A stretch of DNA of 64,000 nucleotides from JBFHRE01 sp041746105 (lineage in GTDB: Bacteria; Actinomycetota; Acidimicrobiia; Spongiisociales; ZC4RG35), in contig JBGTHP010000009.1 of the NCBI GenBank assembly GCA_041746105.1, forward strand, positions 1 to 64,000, in the 5' to 3' direction. This document shows, in pieces, positions 1-9,172 of this stretch (position 1 is the stretch's first letter; each line of letters begins with the position of its first letter). A program made the translations under genes and the position numbers. A model generated the notes under the pieces. That model searched no databases and was not told where the DNA came from. It was given only the letters and a program-made list of their open reading frames with translations.

Positions 1-214
1 GAGGTGCGGGCGCGGGCACTGCCGCGGCCATCTCCGAAACCACAGGAGGTTCTGACCTGGCTGCGTCTTCGGACACCGCATGGGGTTGGTAGTCCTCAAA
101 AAACTCCCTCCACGCCTCCGACAAAGAGGCCGGGTCGTCGAGGTAGCGACGATACATCTCGTCGACCAGCCAGACGTTGGGGCCAAACGTCTCGGTCGAT
201 TGCACATCTGTCAT
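1..214 (-). CDS. kgd: 2-oxoglutarate dehydrogenase E1 (Kgd/SucA), N-terminus only
   Basis: This is the first 71 codons of a gene that runs off the left edge. The translation opens MTDVQSTETFGPNVWLVDEM and continues YRRYLDDPASLSEAWREFFE, which is the conserved N-terminal segment of actinobacterial 2-oxoglutarate dehydrogenase/decarboxylase (a TCA-cycle enzyme that binds E2 and carries thiamine diphosphate further downstream). The tail seen here turns Ala/Pro-rich (AAAVPAPAP), like the linker after this segment in Kgd proteins. I chose the ATG at 214 because AAGGA lies 4 bases upstream; an in-frame ATG at 226 is possible. It is divergent from the HerA-like gene, with under 90 bases between them. 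The catalytic domains are outside the window, so identity rests on the N-terminal motif alone. Confidence 0.85.
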   Translation of the reverse strand, partial: MTDVQSTETFGPNVWLVDEMYRRYLDDPASLSEAWREFFEDYQPHAVSEDAARSEPPVVSEMAAAVPAPAP

Positions 215-302
215 GGAGTCCTTCATCGTAGGAGAACCTGCCAGGGAGTGGGCGCACCGACCCTGCTGGTTACCATCTTGCACCGCCGCAGGAGAGATAT
301 CG

Positions 303-2651
303 ATGGACGACAAAAAGGGCCGGTTCTACCTCGGGGGGCTGCTCGATCAATCTGGAGAGCGGGGCGAGGCCCTTTTGTACGACTCTGACGAATTGACCAC
401 ACATGGGGTCATTGTCGGCATGACCGGTTCCGGGAAAACCGGACTTGGCGTCTGTCTGCTGGAAGAGGCACTTCTCGATGGCATACCGACGATCGTGATC
501 GACCCGAAGGGCGACATGGAGAACCTCCTCCTGAACTTCCCCGATTTCAAATCCAGCGACTTCTTGCCGTGGATGGACGAAGGACAGGCAAAACGAGAAG
601 AAAAGACCGTCGAACAACTGGCCGAGTCGACGGCAGACCTGTGGCGCTCCGGTTTGGAGGGATGGGAGATCGGGTCGGAGCGGATGCGTCGAATGGAGTC
701 GGAAGTCGGCATGACCATCTATACCCCTGGATCGACGGCAGGGGTGCCACTCAACATCCTTGGGTCACTATCTGCACCTGATATCGGATTCGACGACGAC
801 GCCGAGACCCTGCGAGACGAGATCGAGGGTTATGTCTCATCCCTACTGACCCTGGCCGGTGTCGAGTCGGACCCGGTGTCGGGAGCCGAGCACATCCTGG
901 TCGCCAACATCATCGAGCACGCGTGGAAGGCGGGAACGAATCTCGACTTGGCCACTTTGATCGCATCGATCCAGAACCCGCCGTTTCGCAAGATGGGGGT
1001 GTTCGAAGTCGACTCCTTCTATTCGCCCAAAGACCGCACAGAACTCGCACTGCGACTGAACGGCCTCGTTGCATCACCGTCCTTTGCATCGTGGCTGTCA
1101 GGCGACGATCTCGACATCGACGAACTCCTCCACAAAGGCGATCGTCCTCAGGCCGCGATCATGTACCTCGCCCATTTATCGGATTCGGAACGCCAGTTTG
1201 TCGTCACTCTGTTGCTGTCAAAGCTCGTCACGTGGATGCGAAGCCAATCAGGCACCTCCGAGCTCCGCGCCCTCGTGTACATGGACGAGGTATTCGGTTA
1301 TTGCCCACCAACCGCCGAACCACCGTCAAAAAAGCCGATCCTGACCCTGCTGAAACAAGCAAGGGCGTTCGGCGTAGGCGTGGTGCTCTCGACCCAGAAC
1401 CCGGTTGATCTGGACTACAAGGCGATGTCGAACGCCGGTACCTGGATGATCGGCCGCCTCCAGACCGAACGCGACAAGGCTCGGATCTTGGAAGGCATCG
1501 AGTCGGCCTCCGGCACCGTCGATGTGTCGGCCTTCGACTCCCAGATCTCTAATCTTCCCAAGAGAGCCTTCGTGCTTACCAGGACCAAGACCGACCAACC
1601 ACAGGTATTCACGACCAGGTGGGCGATGTCGTATCTGGCAGGTCCGCTCACCCGCGACGAAATAAAGCGCCTCACCCCGACGAACTCCACCGCCGCGACA
1701 GCGCCTCCAAAGACAGAAGTCGCCCCGCCGCTTCCGGTCGGAATCGTCCCGATCGTGGCGGAAGGGGTTGAAACGGTTTTCGCCGATCCCGCAGCCAGTT
1801 GGCTGCAGCAGTGCGGAGGCACACCCTCGGGCACCCACCTCGCCGCCGGCGCCGTCGCCACCGTACGGCTGCTCTATGACGACGTGCATGCCGGAGTGGA
1901 GCACATCGAGGAATACGAAGCCGTGATTCTCCCGTTGACCGCAGGATTCGATCCGGCCAACTTGCACGCCGTCGATCACGACCCGCGCGATTTTTCGGCA
2001 GACGGTTCCGGCGAGTTCACGGTCACAGCCGGGGGGATCGACAAGAAGACGTACTGGACATCGCTAGGAACGGCCCTGCGGGATCATCTGGCGATCGACC
2101 AGAAGATCGCGGTGCACAAATGCCCCGGTCTGAAACTTTATGGGCGAGTCGGGGAGTCACTGACAGATTTTCAGGCTCGATGCCAGTCGGCGGCCGACGA
2201 TGCCGCCGACCAGGACATGGCAAAGCTCCGGGACGCCTACAGCACGAAGATCGAACGGGTACAAGATCAGCTCGCTGTCGCCGACCGCAGGGTGCGCGAG
2301 TTGGAGGTGGATGTAAGCGGCCGCAAACAAACGGAGCTGCTATCCGCCGCAACCGACGTGCTCGGCGCTTTGCTCGGCGGGCGCAGCACGGGGCGAGCGC
2401 TCTCTCGTGCCGCGTCGAAGAGATCTCAAACAAGAAGCACCGGCCAGCGCCTCGACACCGCCGCCCAAAAAGCGACAGAAAAACAGCTCGAAATCGACGA
2501 GCTCGAGGACGAACTCGCCGCCGAGATCCTGGCCATCGCCGAGAAGTGGGACATCTTGGCCTTGGAGATCGAAGAGGTGGAGATCGGCCTCGAAAAGACC
2601 GACATCAGCATTCAAAGCCTTCGGCTGCTCTGGGTTCCCGTCGACGTCTAG
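303..2651 (+). CDS. HerA-like ATPase (DUF87/DUF853-type) with C-terminal coiled coil
   Basis: A 782-residue P-loop ATPase of the HerA/FtsK-like group, known for pumping DNA or remodelling large complexes; the substrate here is unknown. Walker A is GMTGSGKT at about residues 39-46, a Walker B-like strand (LVYMDE) lies near residue 325, and the sensor-like LSTQNPVDLDYKAMSNAG follows. The last ~140 residues are charged and heptad-like (repeated Glu/Leu/Lys), so I read them as a coiled coil. The start at 303 has AGGAGA 7 bases upstream; the open frame extends to 177 but that part overlaps the divergent kgd 5' end and does not look coding. No NurA nuclease partner is next to it. It appears to be a single-gene unit. 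Confidence 0.8.
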   Translation: MDDKKGRFYLGGLLDQSGERGEALLYDSDELTTHGVIVGMTGSGKTGLGVCLLEEALLDGIPTIVIDPKGDMENLLLNFPDFKSSDFLPWMDEGQAKREEKTVEQLAESTADLWRSGLEGWEIGSERMRRMESEVGMTIYTPGSTAGVPLNILGSLSAPDIGFDDDAETLRDEIEGYVSSLLTLAGVESDPVSGAEHILVANIIEHAWKAGTNLDLATLIASIQNPPFRKMGVFEVDSFYSPKDRTELALRLNGLVASPSFASWLSGDDLDIDELLHKGDRPQAAIMYLAHLSDSERQFVVTLLLSKLVTWMRSQSGTSELRALVYMDEVFGYCPPTAEPPSKKPILTLLKQARAFGVGVVLSTQNPVDLDYKAMSNAGTWMIGRLQTERDKARILEGIESASGTVDVSAFDSQISNLPKRAFVLTRTKTDQPQVFTTRWAMSYLAGPLTRDEIKRLTPTNSTAATAPPKTEVAPPLPVGIVPIVAEGVETVFADPAASWLQQCGGTPSGTHLAAGAVATVRLLYDDVHAGVEHIEEYEAVILPLTAGFDPANLHAVDHDPRDFSADGSGEFTVTAGGIDKKTYWTSLGTALRDHLAIDQKIAVHKCPGLKLYGRVGESLTDFQARCQSAADDAADQDMAKLRDAYSTKIERVQDQLAVADRRVRELEVDVSGRKQTELLSAATDVLGALLGGRSTGRALSRAASKRSQTRSTGQRLDTAAQKATEKQLEIDELEDELAAEILAIAEKWDILALEIEEVEIGLEKTDISIQSLRLLWVPVDV

Positions 2652-2688
2652 AGAAAACCCTGACTACAACGAGGCTCGCTTCGGTCGT

Positions 2689-3105
2689 TCAGTCGGCGCT
2701 TGCGATCACGGCCCGCAGCAGGTCCCTGATAGAAACCACTCCCAGGAGATCCCCGTCCTCGACCACAGGCAAATGGCGGTACCCGGCCTCGATGAGCCAT
2801 TCCGCCGCATCCCAGACATCGACGTCAGGAGCAAAAACGTCAGGCTCGATTGCCATGTGGTCGGAAACCAGCTCATCTCGGGAGGCTCCGTCCGCGATCG
2901 AACGAACCAGGTCCCGTTCGGTGATGATTCCAACCAGCCCCCGGCCCTCGACCACGGCCAGCGATCCGAGGCCGAAGCGGGCCATCTCCTCAGCGGCTTC
3001 ACCCAGCGTTGTATCCGGCCCACAAAGGTGCGGATTCCCGCTGACGAGGGCACGAAGTTCCATCCCCTGGAGGCTACCGTCACCGTCCAAAATCTGACGC
3101 CGCAT
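2689..3105 (-). CDS. Paired CBS-domain protein
   Basis: A 138-residue protein made of two CBS motifs, a module that binds adenosine nucleotides and usually senses energy state or gates a partner. The first CBS covers about residues 18-70 (LGSLAVVEGRGLVGIITERD), the second about 80-135 (YRHLPVVEDGDLLGVVSIRD). No catalytic domain is attached, so it probably acts by binding another protein. The start at 3105 is tentative; the ATG at 3063 (MELRALVSGN) also leaves both domains intact. It is transcribed divergently from the liv-type binding protein, and its 3' end faces the HerA-like gene. Confidence 0.75.
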   Translation of the reverse strand: MRRQILDGDGSLQGMELRALVSGNPHLCGPDTTLGEAAEEMARFGLGSLAVVEGRGLVGIITERDLVRSIADGASRDELVSDHMAIEPDVFAPDVDVWDAAEWLIEAGYRHLPVVEDGDLLGVVSIRDLLRAVIASAD

Positions 3106-3187
3106 ATCGCCGGGCGCCGAAAGCGGCTATTCTTCTCGGGTCATGCCCAGCGGGTATTGACGCTGTGACAAGAGGAGGAAACAAATA

Positions 3188-4516
3188 GTGCGTAATAACA
3201 AGACGCGCCTGTCGACGCTGTTCGTGCTGATGGCACTGGTAGCGGCAGCCTGTGGCGGTGGTGGAGACACCACGACCACCGAAGCTGCCGCCCCCGGCAC
3301 CACTGCAGCACCTGCGACGACAGCCGCACCTGCGACTACCCAAGGGTCGACCGGATCGGCTTCTGCCGACGGTCAGCTCGTTGTGGGTACGTTGCTGCCT
3401 GAGACCGGAAGCCTCGCCTTCCTCGGCCCACCCGAGATTGCGGGCGCACGTTTGGCCGTAGAAGACATCAACGCCGCCGGCGGTGTTCTGGGCCAGGACG
3501 TGAAACTGGTCGAAGGTGACTCAGGTGATACCACGACCGATATCGCCAACCAGACCGTCGATCGTCTCCTCTCGGAGAAGGCTGACGTCATCGTTGGCGC
3601 TGCGTCTTCGGCGGTCTCCAAGACCGTCATCGACAAGATCGTCGGTGCAAACGTGATCCAGTTCAGCCCGGCCAACACGTCGCCTGACTTCACGACCTAC
3701 AACGACAACGGCCTGTACTTCCGTACGGCTCCATCCGACCTGCTTCAGGGCCGCGTTCTTGCTCAGCTCGTCCTTGATCAGGGCAACGCAACAACAGCCG
3801 TGATCTACCGTGACGAGTCCTACGGATCCGGTCTGGCCAACGCCTTCAAGGAAAACTATGAGGCAGCCGGTGGCGAGTTGGCAGCGTTCATCGCCTATGC
3901 GGAGAACACCACCAACTTCGACCCTGAGGTCGATCAGATCGTCGCGGCCAACCCCGATGCAGTCCTGGTTGTGGGCTTCGACGAGTCGGCCACGATTCTC
4001 GAAACCATGAACCAGCGCGGTATCGGACCAGATGCCAAGAACGTGTGGGGTGTTGACGGCAACATCGGTGGTATCGGCGCACTTGTCGGCGATCCCACCG
4101 TCCTGACCGGCCTCAAGGGCACAGAGCCCTCGGTCGATCTCTCGACGATCCAGACGTTCCTCGATCGGATGGACGGCGCTGTCGACGGTGGCGTGGGTGG
4201 CGTGTACGCCTACGGTGCCGAGACCTATGACTCGATCATCATCACTGCCCTGGCCGCGGTTGCGGCCGGCTCGGACGATCCGCTGCTCATCGCGGCCCAG
4301 ATCAACGACGTCACCAAGGGTGGAGAAAAGTGCACGACGTTCGCCGACTGCGTTGAGATTCTCAACGGCGGTGGCGACATCGACTACGACGGTCTTGGTG
4401 GACCGTACGAGTTCGTGGACGCCGGTGAGCCGGCTGCCGCCTCGTACCGGGTGGCTACCTACTCAGGTGGCACCACTCCTGACCCTGAGCTCGACGAGTA
4501 CGTGTTCGCTAGCTGA
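3188..4516 (+). CDS. livK: ABC transporter substrate-binding lipoprotein, branched-chain amino acid (LivK) type
   Basis: A 442-residue extracytoplasmic binding protein that should deliver a branched-chain amino acid or similar small molecule to the LivHMGF complex encoded nearby. The GTG start has AGGAGG 9 bases upstream. A hydrophobic signal segment ends in VAAACGGGG, a lipobox-like site with Cys at about residue 23. A Thr/Ala/Pro-rich linker with APATT repeats follows, then a Peripla_BP_6 fold (GTLLPETGSLAFLGPPEIAG and GARLAVEDINAAGG). The gene faces its presumed partners, which lie on the other strand beyond the PfpI-like gene. A strong hairpin follows the stop, so it is probably transcribed alone and at a higher level. 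The ligand cannot be read from the sequence. Confidence 0.88.
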   Translation: MRNNKTRLSTLFVLMALVAAACGGGGDTTTTEAAAPGTTAAPATTAAPATTQGSTGSASADGQLVVGTLLPETGSLAFLGPPEIAGARLAVEDINAAGGVLGQDVKLVEGDSGDTTTDIANQTVDRLLSEKADVIVGAASSAVSKTVIDKIVGANVIQFSPANTSPDFTTYNDNGLYFRTAPSDLLQGRVLAQLVLDQGNATTAVIYRDESYGSGLANAFKENYEAAGGELAAFIAYAENTTNFDPEVDQIVAANPDAVLVVGFDESATILETMNQRGIGPDAKNVWGVDGNIGGIGALVGDPTVLTGLKGTEPSVDLSTIQTFLDRMDGAVDGGVGGVYAYGAETYDSIIITALAAVAAGSDDPLLIAAQINDVTKGGEKCTTFADCVEILNGGGDIDYDGLGGPYEFVDAGEPAAASYRVATYSGGTTPDPELDEYVFAS

Positions 4517-4542
4517 ACACCGACCTCATAGAGGCATCGAAT

Positions 4543-4568
4543 GGGGCCGGTCCTTCGGGACCGGCCCC
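4543..4568 (+). terminator. GC hairpin with TTCG tetraloop after livK
   Basis: A perfect 11-bp stem (ggggccggtcc / ggaccggcccc) closed by the extra-stable loop ttcg, 26 bases after the livK stop. The following bases (attctctt) are only weakly T-rich, so this is a terminator or an mRNA 3'-end stabiliser for the binding-protein transcript. Confidence 0.7.
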
Positions 4569-4624
4569 ATTCTCTTGAGCGGGGATCCCCTCCCCCGAAC
4601 TCGGGCTACGTCTACGGTGGTTTC

Positions 4625-5137
4625 ATGCTGATCGGAGTGTTTCTCGGGGCGGGGGTGGTCACACGAGAGGCCGTAGAACCTGCCCGCCACCTGGCGGCGG
4701 CCTTCGACGGCACCGTCGCCATGATCGGGATAACGGTGGATCCAGTAGCCGGAATCGAGCCCGGTGAGTCTTTTCAGCCCGATGTCGGCCTATTTGACGC
4801 CGCTCCCGACGTTCTGGTCATCCCGGGAGGATTCGGCTGCCGGCCGATGTCAGAGGACGTCGCCATCGTCGACAGACTCCGCCAACTAGCTGGGACTTGC
4901 GAGGCAGTACTCACGATCTCCACCGGCACACTTCTCCTGGCTGCCACCGGACTTCTCACCGGCCAGATGGTTGCTGGTCACTGGCTGACTCCGGCGGAGC
5001 TCCTTCGATTCGGCGCGATCCTCTCAGAACAGCCGATCGAACGCCACGGGCGACTGTTCACAACGACGGGGACCCCGGCTGCCCTCGCGGCAGTACCGCT
5101 CATCGCCGAGGTGATGCTGTATGGACCTACACGCTGA
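4625..5137 (+). CDS. DJ-1/PfpI-family protein with Ser at the nucleophile position
   Basis: A 170-residue class-I glutamine-amidotransferase-like protein of the DJ-1/PfpI family, which includes small-molecule hydratases, deglycases and AraC-linked sensors. The strand DVLVIPGGFG and the elbow TISTGTLLLAATGLLTG with the later GHW match the AraC-associated subgroup. In most relatives the elbow reads xCTG with Cys as nucleophile; here residue 99 is Ser, which suggests altered or lost activity. The ATG at 4625 is preferred because the longer frame from 4541 runs through the livK hairpin. It lies between livK and livF and points towards livF, with only 8 bases between the two stops. Confidence 0.72.
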   Translation: MLIGVFLGAGVVTREAVEPARHLAAAFDGTVAMIGITVDPVAGIEPGESFQPDVGLFDAAPDVLVIPGGFGCRPMSEDVAIVDRLRQLAGTCEAVLTISTGTLLLAATGLLTGQMVAGHWLTPAELLRFGAILSEQPIERHGRLFTTTGTPAALAAVPLIAEVMLYGPTR

Positions 5138-5145
5138 GACCGATC

Positions 5146-5871
5146 TCAGGCCTTGGCCAGCGTCCCTAGATAGAGCTCGATCACTTTCGGATCCTGGAGG
5201 AGGGCTGCTCCGGTGTTGGTATACGCATTTCGCCCCTGATCGAGGACATATCCGCGGTCACAGATCTGGAGACAACGCCTGGCGTTTTGCTCAACCATGA
5301 TCACGGCCACACCGGTACGATTGATCTGCTTGGTCCGGATGAAGACCTGATCCTGCAAAGCCGGAGACAGACCAGCGGAAGGTTCGTCCAGCAACAGCAC
5401 TTTTGGATCCATCATCAAAGCCCTGCTCATGGCCAACATCTGGCGTTCCCCACCCGAGAGCGAGCCTGCCCGCTGTTTGAGTCTTTCACCGAGGCGGGGG
5501 AACAACTCGACAACAAAGGCGAGCCGCTCGTGATAGATCGAGGGTGACAAAAAGACACCCATTTCCAGGTTTTCTGCGATCGTCAGGCTCGGAAACACGT
5601 TGTTGTTCTGCGGGACGTACCCGATGCCACGCTCAACCAGTTCGTGAGCCTTGAACGACGTTATGTCCTCCCCGGCGTAACGGACAGTCCCTTGCCGGAT
5701 CGGGATCAGGCCAAACAGGGCCTTGAGCATCGTGGACTTTCCGGCACCGTTGGGACCGATGATCCCAACCAGTTCACCCGGTGCCACTTCCATGTTGACG
5801 CCGTTGAGGATGTTCACCTCCGGCACATAACCCGCGACGACCTCCTTGAGGCTTATGACGGATTCGCTCAT
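5146..5871 (-). CDS. livF: Branched-chain amino acid ABC transporter ATPase LivF
   Basis: A 241-residue ATPase that powers import together with LivG. Walker A is GPNGAGKST (about residues 39-47), the ABC signature LSGGERQ is near 140, and Walker B is LLLDEPSAGLSP. The spacing around DITSFKAHELVERGIGYVPQ is typical of LivF rather than LivG. The start overlaps the livG stop by 4 bases (ATGA), so the two are translationally coupled at the end of the livHMGF operon. All motifs needed for ATP hydrolysis are present. Confidence 0.93.
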   Translation of the reverse strand: MSESVISLKEVVAGYVPEVNILNGVNMEVAPGELVGIIGPNGAGKSTMLKALFGLIPIRQGTVRYAGEDITSFKAHELVERGIGYVPQNNNVFPSLTIAENLEMGVFLSPSIYHERLAFVVELFPRLGERLKQRAGSLSGGERQMLAMSRALMMDPKVLLLDEPSAGLSPALQDQVFIRTKQINRTGVAVIMVEQNARRCLQICDRGYVLDQGRNAYTNTGAALLQDPKVIELYLGTLAKA

Positions 5872-6755
5872 TCTTCTTCTCCATTAGCCGAATCCTCAGG
5901 TGGAGGGATGACCGCCTCTTCTCCGGCATCCAGGTCGAGGTCGGCGTCGTGATGGGCCCCCAGATAGGCGTCGATGACTGCCTGGTTCTTGCCGATGGTT
6001 TCATGCGGTCCCTCGGCTATCACGCGCCCCTCGGCCATGACCACAACCCAGTCTGAGATGTCCCTGACCACGTCCATGTCGTGCTCGACGAATATGACGG
6101 TGATGCCCTCTTCGCGCAAGCTTTTCACATGCTCGAGCAGCGATTGGGTAAGGGCTGGGTTGACACCCGCCATAGGCTCGTCGAGACAGATCACCGACGG
6201 CGACGACATGAGCGCTCTCGCCATCTCGAGGAGTTTGCGCTGTCCGCCCGACAATGTCCCTGCGTATTGCTCTCTCATGTGGTCGAGCTTGAACCGACGG
6301 AGGAGGTCATCGGCTCTGGCCTCGATCTCTCGTTCCTGAGCGCTCCACAAGGGTGGAATGATGCTGACCAAGAACGACTCGCCACGCTGACCTTTGGCTC
6401 CGAGTTTCATGTTGTCGATCACGCTCAGTTTGGTGAGTGACTTGGTCAGCTGAAAGGTCCTGACCATTCCCATGCGAGCGAGTTGGTGGGGCGTCTTCGA
6501 GTCGATGTTTTTGCCGTCGAACACTCTGGTCCCACCGTCGGGCTCATCGAATCCCGTCAGAAGGTTGAAAAAGGTGGTCTTTCCCGCCCCGTTGGGTCCG
6601 ATCAGTGCGGTGATGATTCCCCGCTGGATCTCGACCTTCTCCACGTCGACCGCAACCAGACCGCCAAAACTCCTGCGCATGCCTTCGACTTGGAGTATCG
6701 GGTCTGGTTTCGCCGAACCAGGTTCTGGGGCGACGGATGAGAGGTCAGCGGGCAT
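5868..6755 (-). CDS. livG: Branched-chain amino acid ABC transporter ATPase LivG
   Basis: A 295-residue ATPase, partner of LivF. Walker A is GPNGAGKTT, the signature is LSGGQRKLLEMAR, Walker B is VICLDEPMAG, and the H-loop lies in VIFVEHDMDVV. The insertion after Walker A (GTRVFDGKNI and following) fits LivG. I chose the ATG at 6755, with GGAG about 10 bases upstream; the frame reaches back to 6782 but that overlaps livM more deeply. It carries an acidic C-terminal tail of about 30 residues (DADLDLDAGEEAV and following) beyond the usual LivG end. Confidence 0.92.
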   Translation of the reverse strand: MPADLSSVAPEPGSAKPDPILQVEGMRRSFGGLVAVDVEKVEIQRGIITALIGPNGAGKTTFFNLLTGFDEPDGGTRVFDGKNIDSKTPHQLARMGMVRTFQLTKSLTKLSVIDNMKLGAKGQRGESFLVSIIPPLWSAQEREIEARADDLLRRFKLDHMREQYAGTLSGGQRKLLEMARALMSSPSVICLDEPMAGVNPALTQSLLEHVKSLREEGITVIFVEHDMDVVRDISDWVVVMAEGRVIAEGPHETIGKNQAVIDAYLGAHHDADLDLDAGEEAVIPPPEDSANGEEE

Positions 6756-7758
6756 CGAGTGCCATCTCCTCTCGTGACCCAAAAATCCCTTGGGGTCTGA
6801 ACACCATGAGCGTCATCAGTCCGAGACCGACGGTGATGAAACGGAAGATGCCGACCTGGTTCGAATCCATGATGACCGACGAGATGAACCCTTCGTTGAC
6901 GAACTGTCTGAGGATGTTCTCCACCAAAGCCAGGAGACCCCAGAAGATCATCGAACCCACTATCGGCGACCACACCCGTCCCACACCGCCCAGGACCAAA
7001 ACCGTCCAGATGAAAAATGTGATGACCGGTTGGAAAGTGTCGGGCTGCACCGTGGATTTGGCGATGACCTGGAACATTCCCGCAGCACCACCGATGGCGC
7101 CACCCAACATCAGTGCCTGCAATTTGTACCAGTAGGCGTTTTTGCCGAGTGCACGGGCGGCATCCTCATCCTCACGAATGGCCTTGAGTACACGGCCCCA
7201 AGGGCTTCGCATCAACTGCCACACCAACAGGGCCATCAGGACGGTCGTAATCCAACCGACAATCACGATGAAGAGGTTGTTGGCAGTGAAGAAGAAAGGA
7301 CCCCAGTCGTACAGGTTCTTGTCGAAAGGGCTGAGATTGTAGAACTCGCCGGCGAACTCATTCAGACCTTCGGTGCCGCGGGTCCACGGACGAAGGGTGG
7401 TCGATCGGGCGAGGAGACGGATGATCTCTGAGGCCGCAATCGTGACGATCGCCAAATAGTCGGCCCGTAGCCGGAGGGTCGGCAACCCGAGGAGCAACGC
7501 CAGGATCAGGGCAAAAACGATCCCGATGAGCAAACCGAGATACGGGTTCAAGCCCCATGTCGCAATCGCGACTCCTACTCCGTAACCACCCACGGCCATA
7601 AAACCAACATGGCCAAAGTTGAGCAGTCCCGTGTAGCCGAAGTGGATGTTGAGCCCGATCGCCGCCATGGCGAACACCATGGCATCGACGCCCAGCGAAG
7701 ATGAAACCGTCAGCTTGAAGATCTGGCCCCAGTCGACAGCCGCCAACAACACCGTCAT
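6745..7758 (-). CDS. livM: Branched-chain amino acid ABC transporter permease LivM
   Basis: A 337-residue inner-membrane permease with about eight to nine hydrophobic segments. The family signature GLNIHFGYTGLLNFGHVGF is at about residues 31-49, and the cytoplasmic coupling loop contains RLRADYLAIVTIAASEI and AIREDEDAARALG, which contact the ATPases. The true start is the ATG at 7758 overlapping the livH stop (ATGA); the extra upstream open frame is not coding. The C-terminus ends FRPQGIFGSREEMA, as in LivM. Confidence 0.92.
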   Translation of the reverse strand: MTVLLAAVDWGQIFKLTVSSSLGVDAMVFAMAAIGLNIHFGYTGLLNFGHVGFMAVGGYGVGVAIATWGLNPYLGLLIGIVFALILALLLGLPTLRLRADYLAIVTIAASEIIRLLARSTTLRPWTRGTEGLNEFAGEFYNLSPFDKNLYDWGPFFFTANNLFIVIVGWITTVLMALLVWQLMRSPWGRVLKAIREDEDAARALGKNAYWYKLQALMLGGAIGGAAGMFQVIAKSTVQPDTFQPVITFFIWTVLVLGGVGRVWSPIVGSMIFWGLLALVENILRQFVNEGFISSVIMDSNQVGIFRFITVGLGLMTLMVFRPQGIFGSREEMALDAR

Positions 7759-9086
7759 CCGATCCTCTGTTTCCGCCCAAGGATGCCCTGTGGCCTGATC
7801 AGGAGCACGAAGATCATCAGAAACAATGCTCCGAGGTTCTTCAACTCCGAGGGGATGAACAGAGTGGAGACCTGAATACCCATACCGATCGCGAGACAGC
7901 CGACCAACGCTCCATAGGCGGTTCCGAGACCGCCAAGCGTGACCCCGGCAAAGATCAGCAACAGCACTCTCGTGCCAGACTCCCACTGAACCTGATCGGC
8001 TTGTCCGAGAAACACTCCACCCAGGGCGGCAAGCGCCCCGCCCACCGCCCACACAAGACGTATGACCCTCTGGACGTCGATACCGGACGATTCGGCCAGA
8101 TCACGATTGTCGGCAACCGCTCTCATGGCACGACCGATGCGCGTCCTTTGCAGCGCCAACCCGACCAGAACGAGTACCCCGACTGAAAGCCCTACCGAGA
8201 TGAGATCGGATGCGGTGATCTCGACCAATCCAAATTTCATGGCCCTCTGGCCGGAGACACTGGCGAAGAACCGGCTGCTGCCACCAAAGACGTACAAGAT
8301 GACATAGCGGGCCAGGATGCCGAGTCCGATGCTCACGACCATCTGCGAGATGAGAGAAGTGCCCCGTTTGCGAAGACGTGAGAAGAGAACGGCATCGAGC
8401 AACCAACCGGTCGCTCCACCCACCACCATGGCGATGACCGCCGCCAGCGCCAGCGAGAACGTCTTGGAGCCACCCAGGCCGATTGCCGTGGCAAACCCTT
8501 CCGCCATGAATGCGGCGAACATACCCCAGGTCACCATTTCGGCGTGTGCGAAGTTCACCAACCCGGTTGTGCCAAAAATCAATGACAAGCCGATGGCACC
8601 CATCGCAAGGAATAGTCCGAGTTTGATCCCTTCTGTGATCAACTGGAGGACCCGCCGCATGGTGTCCGATTCCACCAAGATCACGGCCCCGTCGCTGGCC
8701 TCGAGCGGGAACAAGGCGACCGCCAACCGTCCGGTATCGACGGTTACGTCGCGCGATGCAGCCGCCGGATCCTTGAGCGTGATCCCCTCCGGCAACGTCG
8801 AGGGGTCGATGGAAACCTTGAATCTCCCCGTTTCGGTCGCCAGCGCGACCTCCCCGGTCTCGCCGGTGACCCCCGAGCCGACTTCGACACCATCGGCCGT
8901 CGCAACCAGCACGGTGACTCCTACCGCCGGCTGGTTTTCGTTTTGGGCATCGCGGTATTGGAGTTTGACTCTTATGCCCTGTTCAGCCTCCTGGCCCAAA
9001 GCCGGGAACGGCACCGCCATGAGAAATGCGACAACCACCATCATCAGGCCAGCCATGCGGCGCGGGTCCCTCTGAATCGCTGTCAA
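7755..9086 (-). CDS. livH: Branched-chain amino acid ABC transporter permease LivH with N-terminal extracytoplasmic domain
   Basis: A 443-residue permease, about 140 residues longer than ordinary LivH (near 300). Residues 1-31 look like a cleavable signal peptide (charged RDPRR, a hydrophobic run, then FPALGQEA). Residues 34-130 form a soluble beta-rich domain (VTVLVATADGVEVGSG, GRFKVSIDPSTLPEG) resembling Ig-like or carboxypeptidase-regulatory modules. The membrane part starts near residue 146 with GLFLAMGAIGLSLIFGTTG and contains the LivH loop RTRIGRAMRAVADNRDLAES. The start is TTG at 9086; ATG at 9056 is possible but would remove the basic n-region. It is the first gene of livHMGF, and its stop overlaps livM by 4 bases. 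Confidence 0.88.
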   Translation of the reverse strand: MTAIQRDPRRMAGLMMVVVAFLMAVPFPALGQEAEQGIRVKLQYRDAQNENQPAVGVTVLVATADGVEVGSGVTGETGEVALATETGRFKVSIDPSTLPEGITLKDPAAASRDVTVDTGRLAVALFPLEASDGAVILVESDTMRRVLQLITEGIKLGLFLAMGAIGLSLIFGTTGLVNFAHAEMVTWGMFAAFMAEGFATAIGLGGSKTFSLALAAVIAMVVGGATGWLLDAVLFSRLRKRGTSLISQMVVSIGLGILARYVILYVFGGSSRFFASVSGQRAMKFGLVEITASDLISVGLSVGVLVLVGLALQRTRIGRAMRAVADNRDLAESSGIDVQRVIRLVWAVGGALAALGGVFLGQADQVQWESGTRVLLLIFAGVTLGGLGTAYGALVGCLAIGMGIQVSTLFIPSELKNLGALFLMIFVLLIRPQGILGRKQRIG

Positions 9087-9172
9087 GAGAAGTCGCCGCC
9101 TGCCTCAGTCACTCGCCGAACCTTAGACGAGTTCGCACTCCCCCCTCCCCGCAGACGCCCAGTTTCTGTGAG

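Noticed and set aside
1..388. Forward-strand frames at the left edge
   Set aside because: The reverse strand encodes the conserved Kgd N-terminus over the same bases.
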